Part shown: piece after piece, positions 23,649 through 34,528 of the stretch
Layout of the letters: the number at the start of each line of letters is the position of its first letter
Position numbering within the stretch: position 1 is the first letter of the stretch
NCBI RefSeq assembly: GCF_021018895.1
Contig: NC_079384.1
Span: forward strand, 20,119,140-20,183,139
DNA length: 64,000 nucleotides
Source: Seriola aureovittata
Lineage: Eukaryota > Chordata > Actinopteri > Carangiformes > Carangidae
Direction: 5' to 3'
Translations under genes and position numbers: made by a program
Notes under the pieces: generated by a model
Database searches by the model: none
The model's input: the letters and a program-made list of their open reading frames with translations, nothing else
Told to the model about the DNA's origin: nothing

Positions 23649-24409
23649 CACTGTGGAAGAATGGATCGTGTATTTTATTTTGAAGGTATCTCAGAGCTGC
23701 ATGAAGTCCTATTCTATAGTCGCCACTTTACATGTGGACACTCTGTCCTGGACATGGACAGAGGACACATTTACACCACGTGGCACCTCGCGGCTAAACG
23801 ATGCTGAGAGTGTAATTTGGGCCTAACAGACTCCTGAAGGGACGAGTGAGGGACGTCACCGAAGCTTCAGTGCAGTAGGAGACGTGAAGTAAATCAGGTA
23901 AAGTTGATAGCAAGTACTAGTTTGACATGTTAGGGTGAGGAGGAGCTCTCTAAAGAGATTAGTCTTCAACAGATTCTTGAAGATAGAGAGGGACGCTCCT
24001 GGGGGGTGGGAGGGGCGGTTTTGCCTGATTTTGTTGCGAGGTCCTTCTCGTCCATCTATACCCCCATTCACCACGCCAACAAACCCCCATTTTAATGAAG
24101 TCCTGATGTGAGCTCTCATGTCAACACAGAGAAACCAGGACACTGTTCATACAGGACTCAGTGTCATCATGACTTCCTTTCGCACCTCAGCAGGAGAAGT
24201 ATTTCTCTGAGCGACTCGTTGTAGTTTGGAAACAAACATTTAAACAAATCTAATCAAAGATAATCTGAGTCCATCTGCTGCAGCTGTTTGTTGTTGGGAC
24301 TGAATCAGTGATGGGGAGTCGTTATGTTCAGTTTAGATTGGCCTGCATCTAGATATGGTCCTTTTTCCTGCTGCACTCTCTGATTGCTTACATACTAATT
24401 ATGAATTGA

Positions 24410-24720
24410 TGATGCATGGTTTGTAAGTTTTTGTATTTTTTTATTGAACAAAACATGACACAAATAACAATTGACACAAATAACAATAAAAACAAAGCAA
24501 ACCGATACACTGTATATAAAAAAGGATGTGCCGAAGTAACTTTAAGTGCAATATCACTGAGGGCCACTAGGGGCTGGCTCCAAAAAACTTGCCAACTTCT
24601 CAATTGAAATACTCTGTCAATACATTTTTTCCACAACTCATTACCGTGTGATGGGCTAAATTCACACCTGTTATTCAGTGTTCTGGTGATCCATCTGAAA
24701 ATAATCATCCAATTAATTAG
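24410..24720 (-). repeat. Probable dispersed repeat
   Basis: Contains CACTGAGGGCCACTAGGGGC and TGGCTCCAAAAAACTTGCCA, phrases common in dispersed fish elements, with AT-rich flanks. No ORF of note. Confidence 0.4.
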
Positions 24721-24960
24721 ATGTTAGGCCTTAAAAACAGGAAAACATGTATTTTTGATTGACATGCCTGGTCTGCAATGATTGATAAGCTGACGAGACA
24801 GGCCGGAAGGCCAGTCACCGGAGGAGAGCTTGGGTCGTATTGAATCAGTTGTGTGAAATTTCTATTATTTTCTCAATATTTGTCGGTGGAGGAAGAATTT
24901 TGAACCGACAGTTTTGCTGTTAGTTCTTTAGTTTCAATGAGTTTTCGGTTCACTGTGATT

Positions 24961-25018
24961 ATGGCTCGTTCTTCGGCACTAACAGACTGGACGGATGCCG
25001 ATATACTGTTTTTTTTCG
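24961..25018 (+). CDS. Candidate first coding exon of a small spliced unit
   Basis: ATG at 24961 opens MARSSALTDWTDADILFFF, followed by CG|GTAAGT, a strong donor. An acceptor at 25585-25586 (TCATTCAAAG|GT) keeps the frame and gives GVHTEN then TGA. The stop is directly followed by an in-frame ATG opening a 36-codon ORF (MTGANRRRTSCMDKG...DDDDARKPL) to 25717. Poly(A) signals (AATAAATAAA) lie at 26134. I recognise no family. The surrounding DNA looks repeat-derived, so this may belong to a mobile element or a noncoding RNA. Confidence 0.3.
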
Positions 25019-25586
25019 GTAAGTAAATGTTTATTACAGTTACAGTCTCGATGCGTATGATGCTCCCTAAAAGCTAGTGTGTTTTTCCCTACGTGTTTTG
25101 ACCGGAGAACGGGAGACAGTTAACATCCAAATTAATATTAGAGTTAATGTGAATTACAGATGCACTTTGCTAACCTAGCTAGCTAGCTGATAACTTAGTG
25201 TTTGCTATGCTAACCGTACCTGGTCCCAAACATGCAAACATTTGCAGGACAAGGATAAATATAGTTTAACAATTAACTCAGCATCATGTTATTAGAAAAA
25301 ATCAGTTGCTGATAGAATTTTCCTACATACAACAAAACATTCAGGTTTATCTCATTTACTTATTTTCTGTCTCCTCGCTTGTATCGTATTGTATTGAGTA
25401 CAATTAACAATGTACAGTAGAACATTATCTTGTAGAGGTTTGTCATTTAATACTGTAAATTCATACACAGAGTCCTGAACTGAAGCAGGTATTCATGCAC
25501 CTGTCCTGACAGCTGGTATATGTGTGTAATTAACTGTGATCCACCATGTCTGAACTAAAGTATTTGTCTTTTTCTGTCATTCAAAG

Positions 25587-26160
25587 GTGTCCACACTGAA
25601 AACTGAATGACTGGTGCCAACAGAAGGAGGACCTCATGTATGGACAAAGGAAACTGCATGTACATCCTTACCTCTGAAATGGGTTATGATGATGATGATG
25701 CCAGAAAACCACTTTAAGTTCATCTTCCTCTGATGAGAGGACAGACCAGCTGTTTAGACATTTGTTTGGTTTATTATTCTCTGTCCTCAGCATTCACAGG
25801 TTCAGTTTCTTGCATTTTACTTCATTTCTACTGTTGGTGACAGATGATAGTAATAACATTTTAATAACAGAATCTGTTCAGCTTTAGCACAGTCACCACC
25901 TTCACAGGTGAAAGTATTGACCAATTTGACATCAAAACAGTGTTCAGTAGGAAACAGCTAGAACTGACCAACTTGAACTACAACCTGGAGCAAAATGAGA
26001 CTCTTAATAAATGTGTGCTGCTGTTACATTACAGACATATGAAAACTGAAAATTTTGAAGCAGTTGTCAGTATAGTACAGCTCATGTACATTAGTTTTAT
26101 TCATAACTTATTTATTGTCATCAAAAAGGTGTTCAATAAATAAACCTGTGATTAAATTGT
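25587..26160 (+). CDS. Candidate second exon and 3' UTR of the small spliced unit
   Basis: It begins after the acceptor TTCAAAG and ends shortly after AATAAATAAACC at 26134-26145. The first 18 codons-worth contains the end of the short frame, and the next ORF occupies 25607-25717. Further downstream is AT-rich and UTR-like. The call rests on splice and poly(A) signals only. Confidence 0.25.
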
Positions 26161-27175
26161 ACTGAGTATTTTTTTTCATATTTACCATCTGCCTCATGAT
26201 GAATCTAACACTTTGGTGAATGAGTGTTTTCGTTTTTTAAATTGGTAAGTACATAAGACAAATTAGAAAAGCACAAACTCTAACATCTATCTCTAGATCC
26301 TGTATTGTCACTGTTGAAGGACGGACACATTTAAACATTTCTATCATGTTTGTTGTTGATAGAAAGTCACATACATAGAAAGTCTTTGATTAATTACAAA
26401 TTCAGGAAAAACTTCAGTGTGTCGTGATTTCTTTACTGTGCTGCTGCTACTGTTAAAATTCTTACCAGACACGCTCCATAAAAAGCATCAACACAGCAAA
26501 GCTTCATAAAAAACTTTATTTCACATTAAAACTGCATTCATTTCAACAATTTACAATCAACTGGAGACATGTACAAAAGAATTTAATAAATTGATGAATC
26601 AAATAACGTGTGCAATTTACAATGAACTGTAACTGACAAAAATAAAATACAGTTGTGAATGAAGGTACAGGTGAACTTCACTGTCACTAAATGAGTTTAC
26701 AAAATAAAGAGAGGTGGATAAATCTTATTTAATAACAAGTAGAAATTATAGTAGAAATGTAAAAATAATACTTCATAGCTCAGTGAGGACAGTGCAACAG
26801 TCTGACAGGTTGACTGTAAGCTATTGCAGCCGTCCATAAGTGATGGAGGTAAGGTGCAAAAAGTCCAGGAGCCGTTATTCATCATCAGTCTTAGTGTGTG
26901 ACACAGTTTACATGAAGCAGACTCAGTCTGAGGAGAAGCTGTTCTGAAGTCTGTTCATGTTCTGCACGACCAATTTAAAACACAAGGTTAGAATATGTTT
27001 TACACTGTGGTTTTACAGTGTAACGTTAGCGCACATGCTAACTTCAACTGCAATAACATTACAAGTTACTCCTCACATATATGATATTTGCCAAATGTGG
27101 ATGTATGCGATTGGCTTCTAAGACTATTTTAACAGTTATTTATAACATTTTAACGTCCAATTGTGAAAGCTAACC

Positions 27176-27280
27176 GTGTTAGCAGCATCTTCGCACAACT
27201 CAGCCAGGAGCCTGTTCTGGTCAGTTTGCCGATGCAGGTGGGCGTACTTGGTGTCCTCGGGGACACAGGTCAGATCCACC
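27176..27280 (-). CDS. Candidate minus-strand coding exon, unknown family
   Basis: The minus strand reads VDLTCVPEDTKYAHLHRQTD then QNRLLAELCEDAANT without a stop over 35 codons, with a composition that looks coding. A possible downstream exon on the same strand starts after GGTCGTGCAG (near 26967) with NMNRLQNSFSSD and a stop. A minus-strand AATAAA lies at 26515-26520 with T/G-rich DNA after it. It could also be a fragment of a dispersed repeat; the + strand text 27360-27420 resembles one. Confidence 0.25.
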
Positions 27281-28154
27281 CCTCACTGCTCCCCAGTTCC
27301 ACCCTTTCATCCAAATATGGTTTCTTCTGGCTCCAAAAAAAAAACAAGATGGAGACATCCATTACGCCAAATTCGGGCCTTCCAAACAGCAGTTCACAAA
27401 ACAATGGCTGACGTCACGGTAGTTTTCTACATGATCAAACCTAACACACAAGGTCACACTAAACCAACCAAATAATAAGCACAAACACACATTACAAAAT
27501 CAATTAGGCTTGACAACGTAAATAAGTAACAAGATATTAAAGGGTAAAATAAATAGGAAACCAAGACAAACAAAGGCAAATGATAAAAAATTCAATAAAC
27601 CTTTTCTATTTTTCTAAAGATTTTTTTTAAACATTGATATTCAAGGAATCCACATCAGCAGATCAGAGCAGAAATTAAATCTCTTCCCTCACAAAATAAT
27701 CAAATTAATAATTTAACCTTTTTTTTTTGCTAAATATCACTGAAAAAAAATTCAGTTTAATTCAAATATAAATTTAAGTGTTCTTAACCATGAAAACATT
27801 TCTGTACTTTCAGAAGTTTAGATTGATCCCTCTCTAATGTCTCTGCAGCGAAACTACAACGCAGTTAGTTAGCTTAGCTTAGCTTAGTTTAGCATAATTG
27901 TAATTTGATAATTGAGAATCAAACAAAGATAATGTTGTGGACAGTTTTCTTTTTTGTAAAACACTTGTCTGATGAAACTACATTTATAGTTAGGCTCCGC
28001 CCACTCCTCACAGGTGTTTCAGGTGTCTTTGGTTACTGCAGTGAAAGCCAGACAGTGTGAGGTTGGAGCACTTTGACATGAACGAATGTGTCTGAAAATA
28101 TCTGCTCCTCTGATAAAACGTCAAAGCCATAACACATAAAACTGAAGGAGAGAA

Positions 28155-28350
28155 GTCAACCACGACTCCCAAGATGCATTTCAGTATAAAACATCCAATC
28201 ACAGAGCTTCAAAGCAGAAGAAGGAGAGGAAAAACTGATTTTACGATCTGCAGCTTAAAACAACACAATGTTTTAAAGTCTCCAGAGCTCTTATTCACAG
28301 TTCTGACCGGCTGCTGCAAAGGCTCATGGGTGTTGTAGTATTTTGAGACA
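28155..28350 (+). repeat. Family D repeat with ZNF143-like ends
   Basis: It begins GTCAACCACGACTCCCAAGA then TGCATTTC, has CCAATCACAGAG inside, and ends GGCTCATGGGTGTTGTAGTA. The order matches the 34.5-kb copy. Confidence 0.75.
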
Positions 28351-28425
28351 TGCAACAAAATGATGGACAAAACCTGATTTCTCACAACGTCAATAATTCA
28401 AACTAATGGCCATAACATGAAACAT

Positions 28426-28428
<3 letters not shown>

Positions 28429-28472
<44 letters not shown>
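28429..28472 (+). repeat. (TG)n microsatellite
   Basis: Forty-four bp of pure TG repeat. Confidence 0.95.
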
Positions 28473-28474
<2 letters not shown>

Positions 28475-29029
28475 CTATTGAATCCATACCGTGGTGATGA
28501 TGGCTGAGCAGCTCCTCCCTCACACTGATTTGTTGCTGTGGAGCGACGATCACGCCAGCACAAATATTCAGACGAGGGAATTTAGAGCTCCTCATATTGA
28601 AAGTGAAACTGCCTCCTGTGGTCTTCCTCTGCCTCCCTGCCCCCCAAGCTCTCCTTCACCTGTTGCTCTTCAATGGGAACCATGGAAACAGTGCAATCCT
28701 GAGGCAGCTCTGAGCCAATGAGCAGCTGTTGCAGTAGCACTTGCCGCCGGTTGCAGCTCGGCTCATCTCCTCAGCAGAGGCTGGCAGGAAGCTGGAAAAT
28801 TAATTGTTTGGAGTAATTACTAATGTCAAAACAGTATTGTTTCATCGCGGGCAGCTTTTCCCTCAGGCAGCGGCTGCAGGCTCAGTGGACGCAGCTGTAG
28901 CTTTATCCAGTCATGGTTCCTGAGATAATGAAGATGATGTGATGAGGAGGAATATGTCAGAAAATATAAGTCTGGTCATGGTCTGTGTTCTTCTTCCTTA
29001 ATCAACACTGACTGTCTCCTACTACCAAC

Positions 29030-29035
<6 letters not shown>

Positions 29036-29071
<36 letters not shown>
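29036..29071. repeat. (TA)n microsatellite at the left end of the Tc1-like element
   Basis: Thirty-plus bp of TA sits where the left terminal repeat of the transposon should be. Confidence 0.9.
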
Positions 29072-29072
<1 letters not shown>

Positions 29073-30165
29073 ACACCTGTTCAACAGCCAATAGGCCAAT
29101 CACATGGCAGCAGCTCAATGCATTTAGGCATGTAGACATGGTCGAGACGACCTGCTGAAGTTCAAACCGAGCATCAGAATGGGGAAGAAAGGTGATTTAA
29201 GTGACTTTGAACGTGGCATGGTTGTTGGTGCCAGACGGGATGGTCTGAGTATTTCAGAAACTGCTGATCTACTGAGATTTTCATGCATTTCATGCATGGA
29301 CTGAAAATTTCCAGTGGGCGGCAGTTCTCTGGGCCAAAATGCCTTGTTGATGCCAGAGGTCGGAGGAGAACGGCCAGACTGGTTGGAGCTGATAGAAAGG
29401 CAACAGTAACTTAAATAACTACTCGTTACAACTGAGGTATGCAGAAGAGCATCTCTGAACGCACAACACGTGGAACCTTGAAGCAGATGGGCTACAGCAG
29501 CAAAGACCACACCAGGTGCCACTCCTGTCAGCTGAGAACAGGAATCTGAGGCTACAGTTCGTACGGGCTCACCAACATTGGACAATAGAAGATAAAAAAA
29601 ACGTTGCCTGGTCTGATGATTTGTGCAGCGACGTTCGGATGGTAGGGTCAGAATTTGGCATAAACAACATGAAAGTATGGATCCATCCTGTCTTGTGTCA
29701 ATGGTTCTGGTGGTGGTGGTGTAATGGTGTGGGGGATATGTTCTTTGGGCCCCTTTTCTACCAATTGAGCATCAGCCACGGCCTACCTGAGTATTGTTGC
29801 TGACCATGTCCATCCCTTCCCATCCCACAGTGAACCCATCTTCTGATGGCTATTTCCAGCAGGATAACGCGCCATGTCACAAAGCTCAAATCATCTCAAA
29901 CTGGTTTCTTGAACATGACGATGAATCCACTGTACTCCAATGGCCTCCACCGTCACCATATCTCAATCCAATAGAGCACCTTTGAGTTGTGGTGCAACGG
30001 GAGTTTCACATCTTGGATGTGCAGCTGACAAATCTGCAGCAACTGCGTGACGATTGATCAAGTCAATATGGACCAAAACCTCTGAGGAATGTTTCCAGCA
30101 TCTTGTTGAATCTGCGCCACGAAGAATTAGCAAGGCGTACCTAATAAAGTGGCCGGTGAGTGTAT
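29068..30165 (+). pseudogene. Decayed Tc1-like DNA transposon
   Basis: Broken reading frames carry Tc1/mariner transposase sequence. The N-terminal part has GKKGDLSDFERGMVVGARRD and GLSISETADLL. A later segment has AWSDD. The C-terminal part has GYFQQDNAPCHKAQ and SPYLNPIEHL, including the second D and the E of the DDE triad. Frameshifts and internal deletions (near 29278-29300, 29620 and 30122) disable it. The right end reads CTAATAAAGTGGCCGGTGAG and then TA, a typical terminal inverted repeat and TA target. The matching left repeat is missing and is replaced by a (TA)n run at 29036-29071. It is a nonfunctional genomic fossil. Tc1-like elements of this type are common in fish. Confidence 0.93.
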
Positions 30166-32324
30166 ATCTGTAGTAGATCTGACTCCTCTGAGTCACGGAG
30201 CAACAAATGTGGATTAATCCGCCACTGAAAATAGTACCCAACAAACACACGCTTTCCTCCTGTTTGTTTGACAGTGAGCGTCTGTCCTGCAGGTCAGACA
30301 TGTTGTTGAATCTATGAGCTTTGTTTATGAAGACCAGTCTGTCATCCTTCAGCTCATTCAGTGACACACTGACATGTGGTTTACATGATCTGGTCATGAT
30401 GACAGTGTCTCAGGTGCAGAAATCAGAGTTGTCATTTCACCTATAGATGTAGTGGCGTGCAGCAGCCTCTTTGCTCACTACCATTGGTGCAGTTTGTAAT
30501 AACAGTTATTACTCACAAGTCCCCCTTTTTATTCAACAGCTTCATGATAATTTGTGGCATTTACATGGACCCCGGGTTGGTGGGACTCTGTTGGTCCCCT
30601 CTAGGTAACAAGGGATTCCTCAGGCGCCAAGGGGCAGGCACCTAAATGAGCTCCTCTTATTCGCCAAACGTTTTCCTGTCTCTGAACAGTGCCCGCCCCC
30701 TGCATTTGAGACTCGTAGCGGAAGATTCAAACTGTTATAATTATTGACCTGTGTTTGTGCTACTAAATTATGCAAGAAAAGATTATTTGTGAGAAAATAT
30801 ATTTTACAGATGTGCAACTCTCATCGCATGAATTCACATACTGATTTGCGGATGTGCATATTTTGTCCATGATTCTCATTATTTGACACTGGCGTGTAAA
30901 TGTGTTTCATTGCAGCAACTGTAGCAAAAATGCTGCTTATGAGTTTCTTAATTTGTGATTCGTAAAACAGGATTTGAGAAGTAACTGTTGTGTTGTGCTT
31001 GTGGGAGAGAGGAAAGATCGAGAGCATCCTTTCTCTGACCTAAAATTTACTGATACATATGTGTCTATTTCATACAACTACTAATTTCACTTTATTCTTA
31101 ATTAAAATGCTAATTTGAATAGATGATAATGAATATTGTGTTACCTGCTTTTCCAGACTCACACAGATCCGTGTGGTTGATCGTCATGATTGGTTCGTTA
31201 TGTGTAAATTAAATCAGAGCGTTGTGTTGGTCAAGCTCTAATGAACCTCACAAACACCACAGAGGAAGAAACGGAAGCTGAAACTGAAACACACTTTATC
31301 CTCTGCTATTTACACCACCATGATCAGAGTGACACACACAACACACACGCACGCACACACACACCCGCACCACTTCAGTGCAGCAGATGAAGCAGCTGCT
31401 TTGACTGATAAGAAGAACAAAAGGGGTTTAAAACAGAACAACAGGTTTCTGTGTTCGCACAACACACACAACAACCTGTGTGTCTCTACACTTATGAGGA
31501 CCTTCATTGACATAACTGCTGTTCATGGTTAAAACTGCAGATTTCCAAAGGCACTTCTGTTCTGACAGAAACCTCACTGCATCTGTATAAACAGCACATG
31601 TAATTAAACTGTACAAGGATGAGCTATGAAGTGGTGCATCATGGGAGAATTATTTTCTGTATCGGCTGAAAACACCTTGGAGGAAAAAAGAAAATAGTGT
31701 TTGTGAATTTTACTATTCAGCTGAACTATGAAGCAGGTGGACTCCGACATGAGGCGTCAGTCTCTCCTGTGATTAACGTGATATCGAGGGGTCGTTTAAA
31801 ATGCCGAACCGAACAGACGAAAGTTTCAGTTACAGAATCAACATCAACAAAAACCATAAAACCCAGAGATGTTCGAGCTGAAAACGACTTCAGATCGAGT
31901 TGTTCATGTCTCATTGTTTGTGTTAATTTACGGGGAATTTGAAGATCTGTGGAGGATAACATAGTCGTAGTAATAAATTGAATATAATCAGAGATGATAT
32001 AAAGTTAATGAGCCAGTGTTTCAGATTCTGAACATTCATTTACAGTCTGACTAACATAAATTTACAGGACAGAGTTGCAGCAGTTTGCAGTCAGGGTTTG
32101 TATCTTTGACGTGATTCATTTGTGCAAAATAAAAATTTGTGCTTGCTTTTGTTTTTCAGAAATGAAACATGACATTTTTTAAAAGACATTCCCTGCAGAG
32201 CTCAGTAATTCAGTACACTATGTATTTAGTGCACTTCAGAAATGTCTTGGACATAATTTGCACGTGGATATACTGTAATTTCCATTTCCTTTTCCAGCTG
32301 CCAGATTTCTGCACACACATTCGG

Positions 32325-32424
32325 GAACGCTCAAACATTCAGATATGTTAAGAAACGTTCAGACATTCACAAACGTTCAAATGTTCAGAAACGTCAAATG
32401 TTCGGAAACGTTGAGAAATGTTGG
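32325..32424 (+). repeat. Degenerate 18-bp tandem repeat with AACGTTC cores
   Basis: AAACGTTCAGACATTCAC, AAACGTTCAAATGTTCAG and AAACGTCAAATGTTCGG follow one another, each about 18 bp. Confidence 0.7.
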
Positions 32425-32862
32425 CTCAATGACTGTTGGCGTCAGGTGTGTATCGACCACGTCGACGTGTTTGAAATGCTGCTGAACAGTGACATCAGTG
32501 TGTGTAGAACCAATGAACAATAATAATGAAAAATGAGAATGATGTCAGAGTGTGGTAGTTGGAAGGAAACTGACTCAAACACCTGTTCCTGCTTCTGGTG
32601 ACTCCAGCTGCAGATGATTCTGTAACATCCTCTTATTACAGCTTATTGCTTCTCCTGCTTTTTTTTTTTTTTTTTGCTGCAGTGATTCTGTTTTCTCTTC
32701 AGCATCAGTAAATACAATCTCCTGTTCTCTGTCTCTCACCTCCTCACACTGTCACCTCCCCTCATCCCCCTCCTCACTCCCCCCCCCTTTTATTCTCAGC
32801 CTTTTCAAAGCCTGAAGCTGCTGCTGCCCCTCCTCCATCTGGGTTTACGTAGTCGCTATACT

Positions 32863-32864
<2 letters not shown>

Positions 32865-32906
<42 letters not shown>
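32865..32906 (+). repeat. (TG)n microsatellite
   Basis: Forty-two bp of TG about 250 bp before the putative ankfn1 promoter. Confidence 0.95.
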
Positions 32907-32907
<1 letters not shown>

Positions 32908-33204
32908 TTTCATATCACTAGGCTCACCAACTGCCCCCACACACTTACACACGTTTCTCCCCAGTGTGCACACACACACATATCGAGCCTTTCTATTCGC
33001 TCCTCTTCTCTAACATCCCTGTCTCTCCCTCTTTCTCTCTCTCATCTCTCATCCTCTCTCTTGCTCGCCACTGTTTGTGTATGTGTCTCTCTGAGTTGGT
33101 GTGTGTGTGTGTGTCGCGATGCGTTCGCCGGTGAACAGGTGTTCAGCACAGTCAGTCAGAGCCGGAGCTCCAGAGTAGGGAGCTGATAGAGAGACGCACA
33201 CACG

Positions 33205-33206
<2 letters not shown>

Positions 33207-33259
<53 letters not shown>

Positions 33260-33282
33260 ACACACACACACACACACACACA
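33207..33282 (+). repeat. (CT)n then (CA)n in the putative promoter
   Basis: Forty-nine bp of CT followed by 24 bp of CA; the CT run reads as GAGA on the other strand. Confidence 0.95.
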
Positions 33283-33391
33283 TGTACCCAGGACTGAGCA
33301 TCACATCTGGGGGTTTGCCGGAGTCTCTTCACTCCCCCCCCCCCATTCCCCTCCCTCCCTCCCTCCCACACACACACACTTCATCCCGGAG

Positions 33392-33481
33392 ATGATCCAG
33401 CGCTCCGGAGAGCCGGAGGCAGCCAGGAGGCATCAGTCAGAGAGACTGAACCCAGCGGAGGAAGCTCAGATGCTGGGTTAG
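33392..33481 (+). CDS. Upstream ORF of 29 codons in the putative 5' UTR
   Basis: An ATG with G at -3 opens a 29-residue ORF (MIQRSGEPEAARRHQSERLN...) that ends at TAG 33479-33481, before the donor at 33527. A second ORF (33282-33395, starting MYPGLSITSG) overlaps its start in another frame. If this exon is in the ankfn1 mRNA, these would be upstream ORFs that could reduce initiation at the main start. The peptide resembles no family I know. Confidence 0.25.
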   Translation: MIQRSGEPEAARRHQSERLNPAEEAQMLG

Positions 33482-34226
33482 ATCTGCTGCTGAGGAGCTT
33501 CTCAGTCCTCCACCTCCAGGGTTTCCTGTGAGTACCAGACTGTTTGCGTGACATCTGTAGAGATCGTGACAGAATTTAAAAAATATTTCACCGCTTGGAA
33601 GCAACTTTTTGCGCGTCACTTCTGAGCTGACAGGTGTCAGGTGCTCAGGTGTGGTCTCTGTGCAGCAGATTAGTTTGGCGTTCGGGTTCTGCTGCAGCTC
33701 AGCTGGACCGGGATCCATCTGAAGCCCAGTCGGACTGTTGGCGTCCACGTTCTTGTCTTTGTTGAATTTTTTTTTGCTGCAGTCCAGCATGAAGTCAGAC
33801 TGCAGCCGCGTCTGTCAGTCCCTGCTGGAGAAGACATTTGATCAAATCCAGTGAAATTCATCCGTTCACAGCAGCGTGATAAAAGCAGAGAGATGTGGAT
33901 CATCGAGACGACGCTTTGAAGAACTGTCTCTGGTGACAGTTTGACACGACGAAGAGAGGAGGAAATTCTGACTTCAGGCTGCGGCTTCTTTACAGTGAAC
34001 GTTTGATTTGTGGACCCTGAACACGGGAGGAGGAGAAGGAGGAGAAGAAGGAGGTCGATCGAAGGCACGAGAACTTTCTGAACATCCTGTCTCGTTCTTT
34101 CAGATCCCTTTCCTTCTGTTCAGGTGGGATTTCACCTGTTGATGGATGAGAGAGTGTTTCCAACTGTGGATTTGATGTCTTATCCATCCCAATCTCCCTG
34201 CGTGTGTGTGTGCGTGTGCGTGTCAG

Positions 34227-34352
34227 GTCCGACAGTAAGATCTCTCGGTTGGCTCAGAGGTGGAACCAGAGACCGGCTGGAGATGCTCTGATCAAAGACT
34301 TGAGGCCCCTGTTTTACACGGGAACCCCCCGATCCTCACTCAGTCTGGACAG
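34227..34352 (+). CDS. ankfn1: ankfn1 N-terminal coding exon (upstream of the usual MTQQ start)
   Basis: The exon is bounded by an acceptor (GTGTGCGTGTCAG|G) and a donor (GGACAG|GTGAGG). It is 126 nt long with phase 2 at both ends. It encodes 42 codons without a stop, beginning SDSKISRLAQRWNQRPAG and ending LFYTGTPRSSLSLD. The composition looks coding and contains no ATG in that frame. The phase matches the next exon exactly: the reading passes through RRLPGV into MTQQMQNLQ. So the protein appears to extend N-terminally beyond the methionine normally annotated in the family. The upstream flank is TG-rich and the downstream flank is (CA)n. No other domain is recognised in it. It could instead be an alternative or partly noncoding 5' exon. 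Confidence 0.72.
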
Positions 34353-34356
34353 GTGA

Positions 34357-34358
<2 letters not shown>

Positions 34359-34404
<46 letters not shown>

Positions 34405-34410
34405 ATACAC
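34359..34410 (+). repeat. (CA)n next to an ankfn1 donor
   Basis: CA run with two ACACAT variants at the end, starting six bases into the intron after exon 34227-34352. Confidence 0.97.
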
Positions 34411-34528
34411 AAACTCTTGGTTATTCTCTCTGTTTGGTGTTAGAGCTCCTCTACGGTTTTGTTGGATGTGAAACTCTCATGAACATCTGGCTCTTTGGTA
34501 AAATCAAGAAGCCTGTGGACATAGAAAG

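Larger units (their letters stand above)
27420..29035. other. No gene seen; family D repeat and possible noncoding element
   Basis: AT-rich to 28000, then the family D repeat and a (TG)n run. 28600-28870 is GC-balanced, with TTGCCGCCGGTTGCAGCTCG and GGAGTAATTACTAATGTCAA, and may be regulatory. Confidence 0.4.
30166..33109. other. Upstream region of ankfn1; no gene seen
   Basis: Unique-looking DNA with the 18-bp degenerate repeat (32325) and a pyrimidine-rich stretch (32690-32830) leading to the putative promoter. No domain or splice-framed ORF was found. Confidence 0.4.
33110..33527 (+). promoter_or_regulatory. ankfn1: Probable promoter and untranslated first exon of ankfn1
   Basis: The segment is locally GC-richer than its surroundings and packed with CT tracts (33207-33255), CA repeats (33259-33282) and C-rich runs (33333-33367), with no TATA box that I can see. 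A strong donor reads CCT|GTGAGT, so the exon would end at 33527. The next supported exon starts at 34227. Two short ORFs lie inside: 33282-33395 and 33392-33481. The transcription start cannot be placed from sequence alone. That this is the ankfn1 first exon is inferred from position, composition and the donor. Confidence 0.4.

Noticed and set aside
33670..34068. 132-residue minus-strand open frame next to the promoter
   Set aside because: No domain, Leu/Ser-rich low complexity, and no support as a divergent gene.
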